Source of the DNA: Candidatus Poribacteria bacterium
GTDB taxonomy: Bacteria; Poribacteria; WGA-4E; WGA-3G
Direction of reading: 5' to 3'
Assembly (NCBI GenBank): GCA_009845505.1
Contig: VXZL01000325.1
Span: 1 to 5,904, forward strand
DNA: 5,904 bases
In this document: positions 4,544-5,904 of the stretch, in pieces
How the letters are laid out: every line of letters starts with the position of its first letter
Numbering within the stretch: position 1 is the first letter of the stretch
The notes under the pieces: generated by a model
The model's input: only the letters and a program-made list of their open reading frames with translations
Told to the model about the DNA's origin: nothing
Database searches by the model: none
Program-made: the position numbers and the translations under genes

Positions 4544-5669
4544 AGCCGCCTTCTTCTTTTCTCCAGCGTTCAAGCGGATGTTCGCGCGGCGTGAGTGGCA
4601 TAGGGACCCGAGTCCCTTGCCGATGCGATTCCCATGTCGCGTGTATCATTTCAAGGCAATCACGACCATCCCTACCACTCGCGAAGGGGTCCCGGTTTTC
4701 TTCGATGGCTTCAATGAGATCACGTAGCATGAGACGTTGCAAAAACAATCGGACAGATGCTTCATCTCGTGGATTGCCTTCTTCGTCAAGGTCTTCAGCG
4801 GATAGATGCACCGGCTCCCACGCTTCTGCGGGTGTTTTGTGTTGTCCTTTGTGGATAAACATCGTCGTGCCGACACTCTCTCGGATGGCAATTCTGCCTT
4901 CAGTCCCGATAATGTCGATACCGTAGGCGTTATCGTTGGTTTCGGGCTGCGCGAGGAACTGCACATCCGCATGAATGCCGTTCTTGAAACGGAAAGCAGC
5001 GTGTCCACGCTCCCCAAGGACGAGTCCCGCGTCGCGGTCAAATGCGTGAACCTCTTGTGTGTGTTTGATGTCGTCAACGGTTGATTCGCGACCGTCCATC
5101 TGCACGAGGTGTGCGTGTGTCCACTCGACATCGCCCGCGAAAAGACGCAACCAATCATAGAGATGCGTCCCCATCTCCATGAGCGAGTTGCCCACCTTAC
5201 GTCCGCCTTTGTCTGTTGCCTTCATCAGGACGACATCGCCGATCTCGCCTTTTTCAATCAACGAGAGGACGTGCCGGTTATATGGACTGGCGCGTTTGAT
5301 GTGGTTAATGGCAAACTTGACGTTGTGTCGGTCGCAGGTTTCGACCATCTCGTCGGCTTCAATAAGGTTTAAAGCAGTCGGCTTTTCACAGAAGACGTGG
5401 ATGCCACGCTGTGCCGCTGCGATTGTCGGGGGATGGTGCATGGGTGCTTGCGTTGGAACGATAACGATGTCGGGCTGCTGTGCGTCGAGCATCTTTTCGT
5501 AGTCGTCATAGATGGCTTCGACCCCGAACCGTTCGCTCCACGCCTTTGCTCGCTCTGGATTGATTTCTGCACCACCGACGAGCTCGCAGTTTTCTTCTAA
5601 TGCCGCCGCTTCGGCATGAGATCCGCCCATGCCCCCTAAGCCGATGATTGCTATACGGTAGTTTTTCAT
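4542..5669 (-). CDS. Gfo/Idh/MocA family NAD(P)-dependent oxidoreductase
   Basis: This 375-residue protein is of typical length. The N-terminal Rossmann fold carries IIGLGGMGGSH (8-18), with G10, G12 and G15 as the dinucleotide loop, and ends in FCEKPTAL (93-100), whose E95-K96-P97 is the family's hallmark, the lysine being catalytic or cofactor-contacting. The C-terminal alpha/beta domain includes MGTHLYDWLRLFAGD (166-180), matching the usual G-x-H-x-x-D substrate-site motif, and SGRDGRDCLEMIHATWESHR (331-350), a common closing segment. The family oxidises or reduces sugars, inositols and related polyols; the exact substrate cannot be read from sequence. No signal peptide precedes it, so it is cytoplasmic. 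Its start has a weak AAGGT 9 bases upstream and an extended -10 promoter about 50 bases upstream. It is the first gene of a probable two-gene operon with the O-methyltransferase. Confidence 0.92.
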   Translation of the reverse strand: MKNYRIAIIGLGGMGGSHAEAAALEENCELVGGAEINPERAKAWSERFGVEAIYDDYEKMLDAQQPDIVIVPTQAPMHHPPTIAAAQRGIHVFCEKPTALNLIEADEMVETCDRHNVKFAINHIKRASPYNRHVLSLIEKGEIGDVVLMKATDKGGRKVGNSLMEMGTHLYDWLRLFAGDVEWTHAHLVQMDGRESTVDDIKHTQEVHAFDRDAGLVLGERGHAAFRFKNGIHADVQFLAQPETNDNAYGIDIIGTEGRIAIRESVGTTMFIHKGQHKTPAEAWEPVHLSAEDLDEEGNPRDEASVRLFLQRLMLRDLIEAIEENRDPFASGRDGRDCLEMIHATWESHRQGTRVPMPLTPREHPLERWRKEEGG

Positions 5670-5678
5670 GGCTGTCTT

Positions 5679-5683
5679 ACCTT
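5679..5683 (-). promoter_or_regulatory. Weak ribosome binding site of the oxidoreductase gene
   Basis: AAGGT on the minus strand, 9 bases before the ATG at 5667-5669. It is clearly poorer than the AGGAGG sites of the two CBM9-like genes. Confidence 0.5.
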
Positions 5684-5717
5684 GTTCGCCAAAAAGAGAT
5701 GTGCTTTGTTTTCCCCT

Positions 5718-5746
5718 ATCATAGCAACTATCAGGTTAGAGCGCAA
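5718..5746 (-). promoter_or_regulatory. Extended -10 promoter of the oxidoreductase-methyltransferase operon
   Basis: The minus strand has TATGAT (5723-5718, 5 of 6 matches to TATAAT) preceded by TGC, giving the extended -10 form TGnTATGAT. A weak -35, TTGCGC (5746-5741), lies at the ideal 17-base spacing. Transcription would start near 5711, giving a leader of about 42 nt before the ATG. Confidence 0.6.
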
Positions 5747-5904
5747 GAGAAAAAGTAGGTGAGTTTGGGACTGCTCCTATACGATTTTGCTTGTTTTCAA
5801 ATACTACACATGGTACCATAACAACACACATATTTTATTTTTTTCTCGTGCGAAACAGGATTAATATACCGGTTTATTTTTTTAATTCACCATAATTCTA
5901 AGTG
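5747..5904. other. AT-rich region upstream of the oxidoreductase operon
   Basis: No gene is supported here on either strand. The stretch has long T-rich runs (5832-5845 and 5875-5883) and an exact 10-bp palindrome ATGGTACCAT (5810-5819) that could be an operator-like site, about 65 bases above the -35 box. Nothing else stands out. Confidence 0.4.

Noticed and set aside
5863..5883. Intrinsic terminator AATATACC-GGTTTATT followed by T residues
   Set aside because: The stem has no loop unless the central CCGG is opened, which leaves a weak AT-only stem with a mismatch.

Overview
The window reads as part of a chromosome from a poorly characterised, moderate-GC bacterium. Paired secreted CBM9-like proteins, an envelope TPR protein, a Gfo/Idh/MocA oxidoreductase and palindrome- and heptad-rich spacers are a style I associate with Candidatus Poribacteria and similar uncultivated marine or sponge-associated lineages. 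That placement is inference and low to moderate in confidence. No mobile element, CRISPR array, rRNA or tRNA gene is visible. All six genes I can support lie on the minus strand, so transcription runs from high to low coordinates.

Right part (about 3788-5904): an extended -10 promoter (5718-5746) precedes a Gfo/Idh/MocA NAD(P)-dependent oxidoreductase (4542-5669). After a 44-base spacer comes a class I O-methyltransferase (3817-4497). The two probably form a small-molecule-modifying operon. The spacer holds a GC-rich hairpin followed by a T tract on the plus strand. The 158 bases above the promoter are AT-rich with no supported gene.

Middle (2295-3787): a sigma70-like promoter (17-base spacer) sits directly after the methyltransferase gene. 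It would drive a transcript with a leader of about 183 nt containing several stems, including two mutually exclusive ones next to the ribosome binding site. The leader feeds a secreted CBM9-like protein (2551-3564). A 256-base spacer follows, holding a 61-bp palindrome that can also fold as a cloverleaf.

Left part (1-2294): a second secreted CBM9-like protein (1338-2294), clearly a paralogue of the first, overlaps by ATGA a secreted protein with about nine TPR repeats (223-1341). A spacer with tandem heptad repeats then leads to the signal-peptide end of another exported protein that runs off the left edge (1-119).

The CBM9 pair, the TPR protein and the partial exported protein look like one envelope or periplasmic module. 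In both CBM9 paralogues the predicted signal-peptidase cut leaves a histidine as first mature residue (HSGGE), and this is the most interesting protein-level signal in the window.
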